Positions 34,720 to 47,489 of a DNA stretch of 64,000 nt are shown piece by piece (the stretch's first letter is position 1; the number at the start of each line of letters is the position of its first letter). The stretch covers positions 191,501 to 255,500 of the forward strand of contig JARHVA010003168.1 of assembly GCA_037957365.1 (NCBI GenBank), given 5' to 3'. Made by a program: the position numbers and the translations under genes. The stretch is from Torreya grandis. Taxonomy: Eukaryota > Streptophyta > Pinopsida > Cupressales > Taxaceae. Under the pieces are notes generated by a model that was not told the DNA's origin, searched no databases, and was given only the letters and a program-made list of their open reading frames with translations.

Positions 34720-37700
34720 TAACTAGAATAGGCATTGAAACTATAGTTAAGTCTAAAGTAATTACTAATGTAGTTATGGGATTAGTCATTAGAAGTGGCA
34801 CATAGACAGGTCTAGTTTGAGTTTGCACTAGTGTGTACTTAGGAATCTAAGCACTCTGAGGTGGAATAGGTATGGCCCCTATTGGTAAAATGGTTTGCTT
34901 GTTTGTTTTCATCTATAGGTAAACTACATGACTTGCTTGAAAGTCTATATCTATGGTCTCAAAATCAAATAAATCTCTTTTGAATAACTGAGGAAGTTTG
35001 TCCATCAATTTTGTGTGTATGCCTATTGTATCTCTAACCTTAACATGTAGTGCCTTGGTCCCTATAATTTTGTCCCGTGTAAAATTAGCTAGTTGCATTA
35101 TTTCATCACAAGTTCTGTAAATAGTGACTTCGATCTCCGCTTTGAAGTTATCCAATGTTACTTGCATGAGGTTCTCATAATTGGGTCTCGGCACCAATTG
35201 CCCCTATGGAGTGCTTAATTGAGCAACTCTTAAGTCTATCATGATAGAGATAGTTTCCATTTCTTGGTTTGTAAATTCTTGAACCAGAGCTCACATTTCT
35301 TGATACCACTCAAGTAGGTTATCTCTTTTGGAAAAAATATAATTTTATGCCCAAGCAACTTCAGTTGTTATTATTAAATTCAGGTGGACATAAGCCTTAT
35401 TCCTTGTTTCCTAGCTTATAAAACACACTTTTCCATAAATATATTTTGTTTTATTGAACAATTGAAGAATGTATCCCCACCTAGGTTGGGAGGTGGCCTT
35501 TATAGATCTTATTGGACCAATGGTGTCAAATAACTTCTTAGTTATCCCCTGCAAATCATCCACTATCTCTTTGGGAGCCTAGATAGTACTCACCTCTAGT
35601 TGCCTCTGCATAGGCTGATCAAAACTTTTGAACATCTATTTTATGGCTCCCATAATAACATCTACAAAAGTTTACAAGTCATCCCTATATCTATCTAGGT
35701 CTGAGGGATTTAGTTTCCTTCATTTTGACAAGAGAATATGCCTTATCTTTGCTCTAGCTAAACCTATCAACCCTCAGCAACCCTAATTTTCCTCTTAACC
35801 TTGCTCAAGGTGTTTGTTTATATGTCAAAATAGAACTTTATTGTGGGTTTATTAGCTATCACTAAATCTTGTCTCCCTATTTCTTCATATTACAACTATT
35901 AAATCCATGAAGGAATGTCCATTGCAACTTGTTACTCTATTTCCTCTGTGTCTATGGAGTAGCTGAGGGGGATTGTCCTAAAGGTAACTGGCCTTTAGGG
36001 AGGATGTCCCTATTGCAAGAAAATGAGGAATAACCTTCTTCCATCTAGTAACCTACCTTTGGACTGGTGTGTCCATTACATACTTGGCTTTCCCTGCTTA
36101 CTTTGTGGATGATATGGTAGGTGAGTCTACCTGGCACGTTGCACCAATAGGCATCTCCAACTATGTAGTCAACCTATAAGGGGTATCTAATGTAGAAAAA
36201 ATTGATGTGAACACCAAGTTTTCAAAATGTACCCCTTTGTTTGGCTTAGGGGACTATATACTAGTTCTACTAAATAATGAGTACGTTATTGGGGTGCTCA
36301 ATAGATTTTATAAATAGTCGATAACAGTAGTGTATGCATCCCTAGTAGTCATAATAGTGGTGGCAGGACCCTTAGTAGTAATTCGGGTTGTGGTATGTAA
36401 AATCAGCACTATAGATACCTAGCATTGGTTTGTTTGAGTTAAAGAATGTAAAGAATCTACTACATCACTAGTAGTTGTGATATTTGAGGGAGTTTTCAAA
36501 CAATGTGGACTTAGAGGGCTTACTGCCAAGGGAGAGATAACTAGGGTATCGATTATTATAGTTGCCATTACAGTGACCTAAGGTGGAGTTATTGGAGGTG
36601 TGGTTGGGAATGGACCCTATATTATGATGTGCAGATTTGATTTTGCCTCTCCTTCCACATCCCATTCTTTATGTGATAGAAATTCAGTATCACTTGAGTT
36701 ACCATCTCCTTGGTTAACTTCCTCGTATTCTTACCATAATTTTGTCCCTCCTAGCTAGATACTTCCCTCAATCAACCATTCATCATCTTCTTCTATCTGA
36801 GTAGTTTCATGAAATGATTATGACTCTTCTATTTTGGTCTTTGAGACCCACTCTTCTTCATCACCCCATCTTTTATCTTCCTCCTTAATGTCATAAATCT
36901 GCATAAGATCTAACCCTTATTCACCTTTTCTTCTTTCTCTCCTCTCCTTGGGGAAATTTCTTGCTTCTCCTCTACTTCCACCTTTTGAGGTGAAATGGGA
37001 AGGATCTTGGGCTTTTTTGTGTATGTCATTATTGGTTTTGTAATAATAGAGGCTAGCCTAGTTTAAGGTGCAATGGGAGATGGAGGAACTATAATGGTAG
37101 CAGATGGCAAGGGAGATGGGGGAATTGTGACCACTAGAAGAATGATAAGTGGTGGAGATGGAAATCCAATGGACTGAGGTACTACCACTAGTGGTGTGTG
37201 TGTCCTGGTAGGTGGTGATAAAGATGGTTTCTTGGGGGACTGAGGCATCACTATTGGTGGATAAAAAGGAGGAGAAACAACATGAACTTGAAATAGAAAG
37301 GAAGGAAGACTTACTTGTTATGTAATGGTTAATGGAGGCAAAGGGAACATGGAAAAAAGTCCAACTGATGTGTTGGGACTTACAACTCTTTAGTTATGCA
37401 TTGATGTCCCTCCATAATGTTTTGTGGAAAAACAACAATAATTATGTGTATAGGGGAGATTGAAGGTGTTAAATCTCTCTTCAATATAAGCTTCCCTAGA
37501 TGGTCTAGCTTATTCTTGCATTTCTTCTTCTACTTAAGGAATGGGTCCTTGAATAGGTATAAAAAACCATTCCTACTTCTCAATCCTCTTGGCATCCTCT
37601 CTGGTGATGGTAAGATCACACTAGATCTTCTACACCATAATCATAGACATGTTGGCCATGTTCATCCTTATAGCCACTTTAGAATCATCTTCACCATTCA

Positions 37701-39190
37701 TAAATATGTTATCATGGTCATAACATTAGTGTCCATAGTTGATCCTTACTTTTCTTTCATGTATTTTGGTGAGTTTTCTTACATTATTTTTAGGGTCCCA
37801 ATGTTTGAAAGGTGCCAATTTGAACCCATAATGCACCCTAATCTTTCCAACCAATTAGATATGATCCCACCTTATGTACTAAATCTTTCTAATACTAAAA
37901 GGATTTGGATGGACAAGTAATTGCTTAGCTTTCCTCAAGTTAGTATCAATATTGTCCACTAGTTGGCAGAAATCTCTTGTTTAGTTATTTTATTAGGCAT
38001 AATTTTTGGTAGGTATAAGGGACATGACTTTGTGCATTTAATTATTATCACTGTGCACTCGAGGTACAACCAGTAATTACCCATATTTCAAAAGGTTATC
38101 TTTATGGGGTTAGAAATACTAGGCATGTTCTTCCCATAGATTGCTTGATACATAATGGGATAAAAGGTCTCTGTCATTTTCTTCATGTTCTTCTTGAATC
38201 TATGCACATGAAGAACATTGAACTCATCACATATCATGTTTTTAGGGTAATCAGAAGATGGTTTCCAAGGCTGCTCATAAGATGAATGCACAGTTATAGT
38301 CACTGCATCTACCACATATGACATCATGTAGAAATTCCCATTTGGGGAACTTACAAGATTTGTGAGTTTCAAATTCAAATTAGAGCTAATGATCTCCCCT
38401 AATGCAATGATTTTGTTGGAATTTAAAATCATATCTAGAAAATGGACCCATACCCCATTGACATAAGTGATGGTTGAAAAACCATATATTTTTTTCATCA
38501 AGGCCATGGTGATTTTCATCCCTAATCTGAAGAATGAAATAGGGATAGCCAAGGTAGGGCCCTGAATTATAAAGTCGCTTGGGTTGCCAGCCCAATCTTA
38601 TAGCTTGTTGTTGATATTATTATTAAGAATACATGAATTTACCATGTCTTACCTATATGACATGTCTGGGAAGGGGAGACTATAATAATTCTCAGAGGCA
38701 TTTCCACTTATGTATGCAATTGGTGTCTTTTCAAGCCTAAAGTGTAATATCTTCCTAGTAGCCTTGCCATTCATGAACAAATCAAACTGTAGGTCACTGC
38801 AGGGAAGTATCTATATCTTAATTATTGCATTGTGAAGACCAATTACTTTGATAACTAGGAGGTCATCCTTGTATCTATATATAAAAATGGATATTTAATC
38901 CCCATCCTTATATGGATTCAATATGTCGACCATATCCCAAATGATAGAATAGTGTTCAAACTCATGGTTCAGAGCCACTGAATCAAATGTTGTATCTGTG
39001 TATTTAGTTGGCCCTACAATTGAGTATGCAGAGGGGATTGGGATGTGAGATGAGGAAGCCATTGATGTTGTCATCTGAAATATGTTGCTTTGTGAAAATC
39101 CTATAAATTCTTCGTCACAATGGAGTTCTAGATTCATGATTTGCATTTGAGCTCTAAATTTGCAATACTCTTGATAGCTTGGAACCAATG
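34720..39190 (-). pseudogene. Long decayed minus-strand reading frame (unknown, probably transposon-borne)
   Basis: Over 4.4 kb the minus strand reads as one eroded protein of roughly 1,400 codons. The best open segments are 38,895-39,188 (starting MVPSYQEYCKFRAQM) and 38,088-38,552, which share a frame, then 37,063-37,251 and 34,913-35,197 in other frames. The first 400 or so residues look globular. A proline-rich stretch follows (PPSPLPSATIIVPPSPIAP), then acidic and S/T/P-rich sequence, then a helical C-terminal part (DEIMQLANFTRDKIIGTKAL). Stops are often TAG/TAA where CAG/CAA would fit. The arrangement resembles the extra ORF at 11-15 kb, but I see no obvious sequence identity. No pol genes or LTRs could be linked to it. 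Function unknown. Confidence 0.5.
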
Positions 39191-39244
39191 TAATTATATT
39201 ATAGATAGTAATTCAAAATATATTACTTAAGTTACGTTGGCTTT

Positions 39245-40680
39245 GAGAATTAAACACATTAATTATTCAATTCAGGTGAAGCGTAGTAACAACGTTCACT
39301 CTTTTCCATGTTTATTATTTGCATTTGAATTTCATAATACTGACTTTAGTGGATTTTACTTCCATGTGGCTTATTCTGCACTCTCCTAGGTGCTTAGTCA
39401 TCTTAATATGACAAATGTCCCTTTTCTACTCTCTCGATCTTAATTTTGATGCCTTTGTTGTTTACTTACATGGATTCATAAGACACATGTCTATATGCCA
39501 CTATTTTGCTCCTAGTTGAGCTATAGCTTGTCATGTTTTATCTCTTTGGCCGTGAACTACTAGGATGATGACACATGGATGGCTCTCATTATTTTGCTTG
39601 CTCGATATTATTCATGCAAAGGCCCATGTTGATGTCACCTCTGGGGTACCAATATGATGACATGTGGATGGCTCTCGTTACTTTGCTTGCCCAGGATTGT
39701 CTATAAAAAGGTCCATGTTAACGTCACCTTATGGTGAAAATATATGTATGGTTATGCTTAAACTTAGAAGTCATTGGGCGGGATTAACGAGGATCAAATG
39801 CTCATATGAATAAATTAATTGGTCCTTGGACTGAACAAACATTAGTCCTAAAATTAATGAGGGGCTATCTTTATCCCATGAATTTTTACTGAATTTCCTC
39901 TTCAGAACACTCAAACCCATGAGTACCTTCAGATGCACCATGGATCTCAGGGTTGATAATAGTTGACACTAAAAAGAGGGCATGAACCTTTTTCATCTTT
40001 AAATTATTGAGTTTGCTTAATTTGACACTTACTGAACTATTTTCCCCTTCATTCTTCTTTTTATTGTGTGTGTCAAACACACACAATAGTTAGTGCTAAA
40101 AGGAGGGACATTGAATGATATACTATTTTAGACTTGCCATTGTATTGAGGTACTTCTTAGCACATTTTGATTTGGTCACTGAACCTATGAAAATACACAA
40201 AAAGAGACTAAGTACAAAAAGAAGCCATGTAATCAAATACAACTCACTTGCTTGTCGATGGAGCCTTGCAAAATGCACGTAGGAATCCAACACACTAAGA
40301 CTCCGAGAACTTCAAAACAAGTCCAAATCTATAGATTAGAATGTTAGTGCAATAAAAATATTCTGTGTGAAATTTCACTATTCTACTTAGGATGTAATAA
40401 AGCCTTGACTATGCTTAAATACATAAGCCACAGAGCGGAGAGGGGGTGGGGAGAGGTGCTTGTTTTACTCATAGATGCTCAAATTTGAGTTTATTAGAGT
40501 TTTGATCTCTCCTAGATCAACGTCTTTATTTTAAACCCTCAAATTTATATTTTTACCTAGTTTTGTCATGTGTCTAATGTATTCATAGTGGCATTTGATT
40601 CTTGTTAATCCCCCCCATAGCTTCTAAGTTTAAGCACAATCGAGGGTTTGTTGTGTCCTAAGTAGAATAGTGTAATAGTG
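39245..40680 (+). repeat. LTR-like segment A (rearranged)
   Basis: The part at about 39,820-40,440 aligns with 42,200-42,520 and 48,725-49,310. Shared anchors include TCACTCAAACCCATGAG-like, TGAACCTTTTTCA and CATTGAATGATATA. In front of it, 39,560-39,730 holds two tandem units of a GATGACA(C/T)(A/G)TGGATGGCTCT-type sequence; in copy C this block comes after the rest, at 49,570-49,680. So the order is shuffled here. The end folds back on itself (see the inverted arms at 40,376-40,674). A minus-strand frame in it has no known domain. Confidence 0.65.
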
Positions 40681-40688
40681 TTTAAGAG

Positions 40689-41320
40689 GTGGAGTACTTA
40701 GGTCATATTGTTTCACATGGAGTGAAAGTTGATATTAAAAGAAACCAAGTGATGATGGAGTGGCAGGTTCCCAAGACCCTTAAGAACCTTCGAGTATTTT
40801 TGGGGCTAATTGGTTACTATCATAGGTTTGTCATAAATTATGGTAGCATTATAATCCCACTCACCTCTTTGTTGAATAAATATTCCTTCTAGTGGACCGA
40901 TTTAGTTACCAAGGCCTTTGAATAGTTGAAAATGGCTATGTGCACAACTCCATTTTTAGTTACTCTTGATTTTTTTAAACTTTTGTTGTGGAGTGTGACG
41001 CATTAGGATATGGCATGGGGGTTATACTCATGCAAGAAGGTAGACCATTGGAATTTTAAAGTTTCCAACTGAAGGGAAAAAATAGGCTCAAACCAATCTA
41101 TGAGGAAGAGATGATGGTTATTTTGCATGTAATTAAATAAGGGAGACCTTATCTAATGGGTCATCACTTTCAGGTAAAGACTAATCACGATAGCCTCAAA
41201 TATTTTTTAGATCAATGATTGTCATCCGAAGAATAATAGAAATGGGTGACTAAAATGTTAGGATATGATTTTGAAAGTGTATAAGAAAGAAAATAGAATG
41301 TGGTGGCAAGCTCTTAACCT
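40689..41320 (+). pseudogene. Gypsy RT thumb / RNase H fragment
   Basis: The plus strand reads EYLGHIVSHGVKVDIKRNQV and then KTLKNLRVFLGLIGYYHRFV, the conserved end of gypsy RT (YLGHxVSxxGVxxDPxK ... LRxFLGLxGYYRRF). RNase H follows in broken frames: TPFLVTLDFFK, GRPLEF, EEEMMVILHVIK and HFQVKTNHDSLKYFLDQ. It starts abruptly next to LTR-like segment A and ends near 41,320, so it is an internal fragment left by deletion. Confidence 0.85.
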
Positions 41321-41659
41321 ATAGTGTGTATAGGGATATGTGTGGTTGACTTGTAGTTTACACATCTTCATATTATGTTGTTACATTTATCTATGTTCTT
41401 AGTATGGTCAGCATATGGAATAATCTTGGCTAAGTAGAGTATATATAGGAGGTAGTGGTTAGTCTTTTATCATCATATTGTGAATTCCATTCTTATTGCA
41501 TTTTTGTGGAGGTTGCCCCCTCAAAGTGGCTCGGTCATAATATTCAAGTATTTTTCTCTTTCACTAATGGTTGTTGTGGATCTATTTATTCTACACTTAA
41601 TTATGTGATATATAATTATATTGTTACAAATCATCTAAGCAATTTCATTACATTTGTTA

Positions 41660-42520
41660 CTCTAATGAATGAAATAGTTATAATGTGCTTGTTGTTATAA
41701 CTCGTTTGTAACTCTTTCTCACTTTATTTGCAACACATACAATCTGTGTACTTAAGTTATAAATTATATTGAGGAATATATATTTTATCCACTATAGACT
41801 CTTTTAAGTGTTGATATTTAGTTAAGGGTTTATAAATTAAGCATTCCTTTTAGTTTTCCTTGGATTGTTTTCCTTGTGTAAAGATGAATCAGAGCCCTCA
41901 ATGAAACTCAATGCACAATGGTATAATTTTGATAGGGCACATAAAATGCTTTAGTTCTTGAAGCATTAACATCCTCTCAAGCCCATAACCATTTCTTTTA
42001 TGCCCTATCTTGCCTTCCTATTTTATGATTATTTTGGAGTCAAAACACCTCTCCCCTATTTTAGAAATGAATGAGGTCTGACTTAATGGTAAATGATAAA
42101 TAAGGTTTCTTTCAAATGATAATGAATTTAGGTCCAACCATAAATACATTGAACCCCCAATGGTAACAATCACTACTCTATGAGTAGAACAAGGTTAAAT
42201 TGCTCAGTCCTTAGACTAAACCAACATCAATCCTAAAATTGATGAGGGGATATCTTTATACCATGCATTTTCACCAATTTTCCTCTTCAGATCACTCAAA
42301 CCCATGAGTTCCTTAGGAGGCACTAGGGATCTTGAGGTTGACAACATTTGACTATAAGAGGGGGGCATGAACCTTTTTCAGCTTTAAACTATCGAGTTTG
42401 CTTAATTTGGGACTTACTAAACTATTTTCCCCTACATTCTATGTTTTATTGTGTGTTTCAAACACACATAATAGTTAACACTAGAAGGAGAGCCATTGAA
42501 TGATATATTATTTTAGATTA
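41660..42520 (+). repeat. LTR-like segment B
   Basis: It aligns with 48,180-49,020: TTAAGTTATAAATTATATTG, TTTTAAGTGTTGATATTTAG, TTTATAAATTAAGCATTC, then the CCTAAAATTGATGAGGGGAT and CACTCAAACCCATGAG anchors. Similarity stops at about 42,515, where Gag-coding sequence begins directly. Its 3' part, the primer-binding site and the start of gag were therefore deleted. Confidence 0.75.
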
Positions 42521-42524
42521 CAGA

Positions 42525-43900
42525 GACTTCTCAATGTAGAACATGAAGATGTGGTGTGTAGACTTTTCCCCTTCACTCTGATGGATTAAACGTATGATTG
42601 GTTCTTTAACCTCCCCAAAAACTCAATTGCAAGTTGGGACTGATTCAATAGTGTTTTCTTGGCCCAAATTGGTAAGTTATTGACCCTATCATTGTCTACC
42701 AATAGTTTTCTTGCATTAAACGAAAACCCCATGAGCCTATCATAAACTTCAACTCTAAATTTTAGAAAGTGTATAACTGGGTTACTGTGTTTAGTTCACC
42801 TAGTGCTTGACTAGTGTTTGAGATGTACAAAAATGCTTTGGACCCTTTGATGACCATGTTCCTAAGATGAGACCCTATGATATTAGACTTGCCCCTGACT
42901 TATGCTTAAGCCATAAAAGTCAACAGACAATCGGACCCTTAAGGTCAAATGATGGCTCCCATCCTTAATGCTTTATTACATATGCCTGTGTTATGCCTAT
43001 TTCCCAACACAAACCAAAATATTCTAATGCTCTAGCCACTACCCATAATGAACCAACTCCCTTTGAGTCACACATCACCAAATCAACTCTTAGGTTTTCT
43101 AAACCTAGTGAACAATGAAATGGTTCCTTGATTACAACACCAAGTGACATTATCAGTAGCTAACAACACCCCAACTATAGCCCAAGAGTATTAAAAAAAT
43201 GAGTTAGATGTCATCCAATGAATGGTACAAAAAATAAGTAATGACTTCCTTGGCCTATAAAGACAAATGTGCAACTCTAATGCTGAGATTTCAAGAAAGA
43301 ACTTTACCTACCAAATACAAAACATAAATTATAGTCATCTTCACAATCAACCAAATCCCTCCCCAAATAGGCTACTCAAAGTCAACATCTATGAAATAAC
43401 TCTATCTAACTAGTGTTGGATGCATAACATGATTGTGTATGAGGAACTTGACTATGTAGAGTGTTGTAGCACCTTTTATATCTTCCAGAGAGAGATAGAG
43501 GAGTCTGAGGTGATCCTAAATCACCCAAAATCATCCAATGCTAGTAAACCCCCTAGCACAACCATGGTGTTATAAACCATGGAATTTCCTAGCCAAGAAG
43601 AAAATGAATTGAAGGAAAGCACGAATGAGGTTCATGTGTTCTAACATTTCTAGATGAGCCACTATGCCCTTAAGAACATGCAACAACAATAACCCTTCAC
43701 TACCTTGATGCCCCCAAACAATGATACAACCCCATCCAATCCTAATGCTAAAATGACCCTCCACCACTAAAAACTCATAAACCAAAAGCTCCTGTAGAAA
43801 CCCAACCAATCTAAAACAAGGCAGGCTACAACATAGTAGAAGACATGAATAAGTTTAAAGCAAATATCACCCTTCATTAACTTTCTTAGATCATAAAACA
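42525..43900 (+). pseudogene. Gypsy gag relic (plus strand)
   Basis: The plus strand reads EHEDVVCRLFPFTLMD, then DWFFNLPKNSIASWD and FNSVFLAQIGKLLTL, the standard capsid signature of plant gypsy Gag (EDVxxRLFPxTLxGxAxxWxxxLPxxSIxxWxxFxxxF). Decayed linker sequence follows to the protease. Many stops are present. It is preceded directly by LTR-like segment B because of a deletion. Confidence 0.75.
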
Positions 43901-43984
43901 ATGTGATCTTCTACTAAAGTCCCTAACTGAAAAACCAATGCAACCTACCCAAACTAAGCAGAAAATAGCCCATACTAATGTGTT

Positions 43985-44400
43985 CATCCATAAAACAAGA
44001 TTGAAGTGCCTCCCTTTCTCCTAACTATTATGTTATTTGGGAAGAAATTACATAATTTCCTAGTAAATTCAGGAGCATCAATGAACGTAATGCCTGTAGA
44101 TATTTGTGAAAAGTTAGGGTTGGTCCCCATCAAGTTAGACAAGGTGGTAGTTCAACTCGACAAATCAGAGGCAAAGGTGGAAGGTGAGCTTATGAATGTC
44201 CACATGCAACTATAGTTTGAACCTAGGATTCAACAGTTCATAGACATCTAGGTGGTAGAGATTCTTGAGGCCTATTGAATGTTCCTCAGTAGGGATTGGT
44301 CCAAAACTTTAAATGGGTACATGGCCACCAATTTCTCTCATATGTAGTTGCTTTAGAGAGGGGTAGCCAATCAAGTCATTGTGAATAAGGAATGCCACAT
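43985..44400 (+). pseudogene. Gypsy retropepsin relic (plus strand)
   Basis: An open segment (44,006-44,215) reads FLVNSGASMNVMPVDICEKL, the active-site block with N in place of the catalytic D of D-S-G. It continues VVQLDKSEAKVEGEL, and a broken part reads RDWSKTLNGY-like. This is the retropepsin type common in conifer gypsy elements (DSGASMNVMP ... LSRDWSxxLxGY), as I know it. It is cut off at about 44,430 by the start of a copia LTR. Confidence 0.85.
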
Positions 44401-44430
44401 GAAACACATGATAACTATAAGAATAATTAT

Positions 44431-44646
44431 TGTTATAATCTTAATTAGCTTATTGTTGTGTGTGGTTACATTATTGTAACCATATGTTGTTAATTTGTGT
44501 CTCGAGTAAGTCTATTTTTACTTACCATTGCACCAACCTCCTTTGTTATAGGAGCTTGTTACTTGCCTATATATTAGGTTATCTATGTGGTTAATAAACA
44601 TCAAATATTCTTCTTGGCTTCATTCTTGTGTATTTGTTATTTCTAT
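44431..44646 (+). repeat. 5' LTR of the copia element
   Basis: Starts TGTTATAATC, contains CCTATATATTAGG (a TATA-like promoter, about 44,568) and ends ...ATTTCTATA directly before the primer-binding site. The last CA is lost. No partner LTR was found, so the left end is inferred from the TG and the point where the gypsy coding sequence stops. Confidence 0.6.
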
Positions 44647-45769
44647 ATGGTTTCAAAGCTCACAACTGAGGGAGATTGGGAGAGGATCTTGTGAGGAGTG
44701 AGGAAATGAGAGATTTTATCAAGGAGGATTTACTTGGTAGAAATCTCGGTGAAGAGATGTGGTGAGAGGAAATCAAAAGTAAAATTTATAATTCTTTGTT
44801 ATTGTAATCCATGTGAGGCCATTTTCACAATAAAGAGGTAATTTTTTGGCAAAGAGAAAATGTGCCAAACTTGTAGTTGTCCAAGGGTGCTCTAGGAAGG
44901 AGAGTGGCATCCCAAGAAAAAGTGAAAAGAGGTGTTTTTACAGCTTGAAGACCAAAATAAATACATCAGATCTATTCATTAGTATTTCAAACATGTTTAT
45001 CGTTCAAATATGCTCACAAAAACCTGGAAGAAGGCATGTTTTGTTGTATGAGGCATTTTTTATTGGAGAAAGGCATCTTTTTAGAGAGAGGCGCTTTGTG
45101 AAATAGAGGATCTCAAAATCAGTCAATAAACAAACTATATGCTATTGTTTTTCTCTTAAAAGAGAAGAAGATATGATTAAATTTGATTGTTACTATTTTT
45201 TTATTAAAAAACAAGTTGTTATGAGGAGGGTGCATAAGCCAAACCAGGTTGCCATTTTTGATGAGCATACATGTGCTTACTAATTGGTCAATTTTTCTTA
45301 TGTGAGTTTTATGCTAAGTCTAAAATTAGCCAATCTGAATTTAAAGTGAATTTGATTTAAATCAAAAGTGGAAAAACCATTAAAAATAATAATTTATTTT
45401 CAAAACTTTAGAAAACTTGAATTTTTGCCTAAAATTTGTCCAAAAAATCATTGTTAATTATGTTGGGAGCAAATTGTATAGCCAAACCTCTTGAAAATTT
45501 GCCATAATTTAAAACTTTTTGTCCTCTTCTGTATAGAAAAAGAATTTTTGTAAACAGTGTTGTAAAACTATGGATTTAATTATTTTTATCATTTTATAAC
45601 TTTTTTAAACATATGAAAAACTTTAAAATTTCACAAACTATAAAGAATTTTTTGCTAAAAATTAGAAATGCTGTCCAATTTTAGGTTAGATTTAGTGTCT
45701 AAAAACAATATTTGAAAATTTCATTATAGTTTTTCTGATTTAATTATTTTTGTGAAAAACTAAGTTAAA

Positions 45770-46580
45770 ATGACTAGTTTGCAACATCTATTGTTGCTAG
45801 ATTCTCAGAAATTGAATGGCAAAAACTTCAGCTTGTGGAGACATAAAATATTTATGATAAGTGAGTATAAGAACATTGACCAGATTATCCTTGGTAAATA
45901 ATCTAGACCATTTGATCAACCATATGACTATGTTAAATGCCATCACGAGGCACTAATGTTTCTAAAACTATCTATAGCCAATAATTTGATTCCATAAGTC
46001 AAAAATATTGGTATGATACCAGAATTATGGAAACACCTTAGGACAAAATATTAAGCTTCTAAAATAGGCACAATTTTATACTTAAAAAATCTCTTATCTT
46101 CCACTAAAATATAAGAAGGTGGTTCTATATCTAAATATTTATTGCAGTTGAAGGACATTTGTGACCAGTTGAAGGCAGTGGGAAAATATGTAGATGAGAA
46201 AGACCTCATTGCTTTGGTTATATAGAATTTACCATTTTATTATGATTCTTTTATACAATCATTACACATGATTGCATAAACACATACATTGGACTTTGAG
46301 TAGTTGTCAACTCTTCTCATACAAAAGGAAAGTTAGGAGGAATAGTCCATTACTTCAACATCAGAGTCTACAAAAAGTGCACTCATGACACGGTCACAAG
46401 GCAAAGGTACTTATAAATTTAAATGGAAATATTTTTATTGTAATAAATTTGGTCATGTGAAGAAAGATTGTCGTAAACAACAATATGATTTGAAAAATCA
46501 GAGAAAGAAGTCACAAACTATAAATGTGGCTAAAGAAGATGAACAAAATTCAGTGGGTGAGTTTGTATTTGTGGTAATAT
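45770..46580 (+). pseudogene. Copia Gag relic
   Basis: From an ATG at 45,770 the frame reads SLQHLLLLDSQKLNGKNFSL and WRHKIFMI, then in broken frames GGSISKYLLQLKDICDQLKA and VGKYVDEKDLIALV, the UBN2-type copia Gag. It ends with a zinc knuckle FYCNKFGHVKKDC (about 46,432-46,472), in which the residue expected to be the first cysteine, two positions before it, is tyrosine. Stops are scattered, often TAG/TAA at expected Q codons. Confidence 0.85.
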
Positions 46581-46599
46581 AGGATTAGTCAACATAATC

Positions 46600-47300
46600 A
46601 AGAATGTGGTATTTTGACTCAGGTGTATCAAGACACTACATGTGTCATAAAGATTGGTATGTAAACTTTGTAGATGATGATAGTTGTAATGAATCAATTT
46701 CTTTAGGTGATGGTTGGGTTCATTATGTGAAAGGATATAGTGATGTTTATTTTTCTTTGAAATCTTTTATTTACACTTTTCAGAATGTTTAATTTGTTCT
46801 TGAAATAAACAAAAATCTTCTTTCCATAAGTGAAATAACTATGAATACTAACATTTGTGTGGTGTTTAATGGAAACAAATGCATGGTCATTAATCTGCAT
46901 GCAAAGAAATCATCATTATAGGTATTGGTAATAAGGGATCGTATAAGTTGATTGATCTCAAAATAGTAAGAGAATATGCACTAACAGTGGATGAAAACAC
47001 TAGTGAGGTATGGCATAATATGTATGGTCACCTTGATTATGAGAATTTGTTTACATTAAGTCAGACTAACATGGTGAATGAAATGTCTTCTATTCAAAAT
47101 AGTCATAATGTATGTTCAGGATGTCAAATAGATAAGCCAATTTCAAATTCATTTGACATTGGTAAGGAACAAAGAGCTAAAGATGCATTGAATTTGGTAC
47201 ATGTGGATTTGTATGGTCCAATGCAGACATCTTCAATATCTAGAGCTTTGTATTACTTGTTGTTTATTGATGACTTTTCTAGGAAAATGTGAGTTGTCAG
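46600..47300 (+). pseudogene. Copia protease and integrase N-terminal relic
   Basis: The protease motif WYFDSGVSRHYMC (about 46,604-46,645) is the copia W-(x)2-DSGAS-xH block. Further on, 46,948-47,292 reads VWHNMYGHLDYENLF and NVCSGCQIDK, the H-H-C-C GAG-pre-integrase zinc finger. Then come LNLVHVDLYGPMQ and LLFIDDFSRKM, the first catalytic-aspartate blocks of integrase. A frameshift lies between the two parts near 46,800-46,950. The element breaks down after 47,300. Confidence 0.85.
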
Positions 47301-47489
47301 AATGTTTCTTTAACATTTTTTCTTGGAAAGCCATGGTAGAGAAACATGAAGGGAAATAGGTAAAGGCTATGAGATTATTTAAAGAAGATGAGTTTGTCTT
47401 TGGGAAACTCAAACAATTCTATAAGAAAAAGGTAAAACTAAGAAATATTATACACATCAAAATGACATCATGGTAGGGCAGAATAAGAT

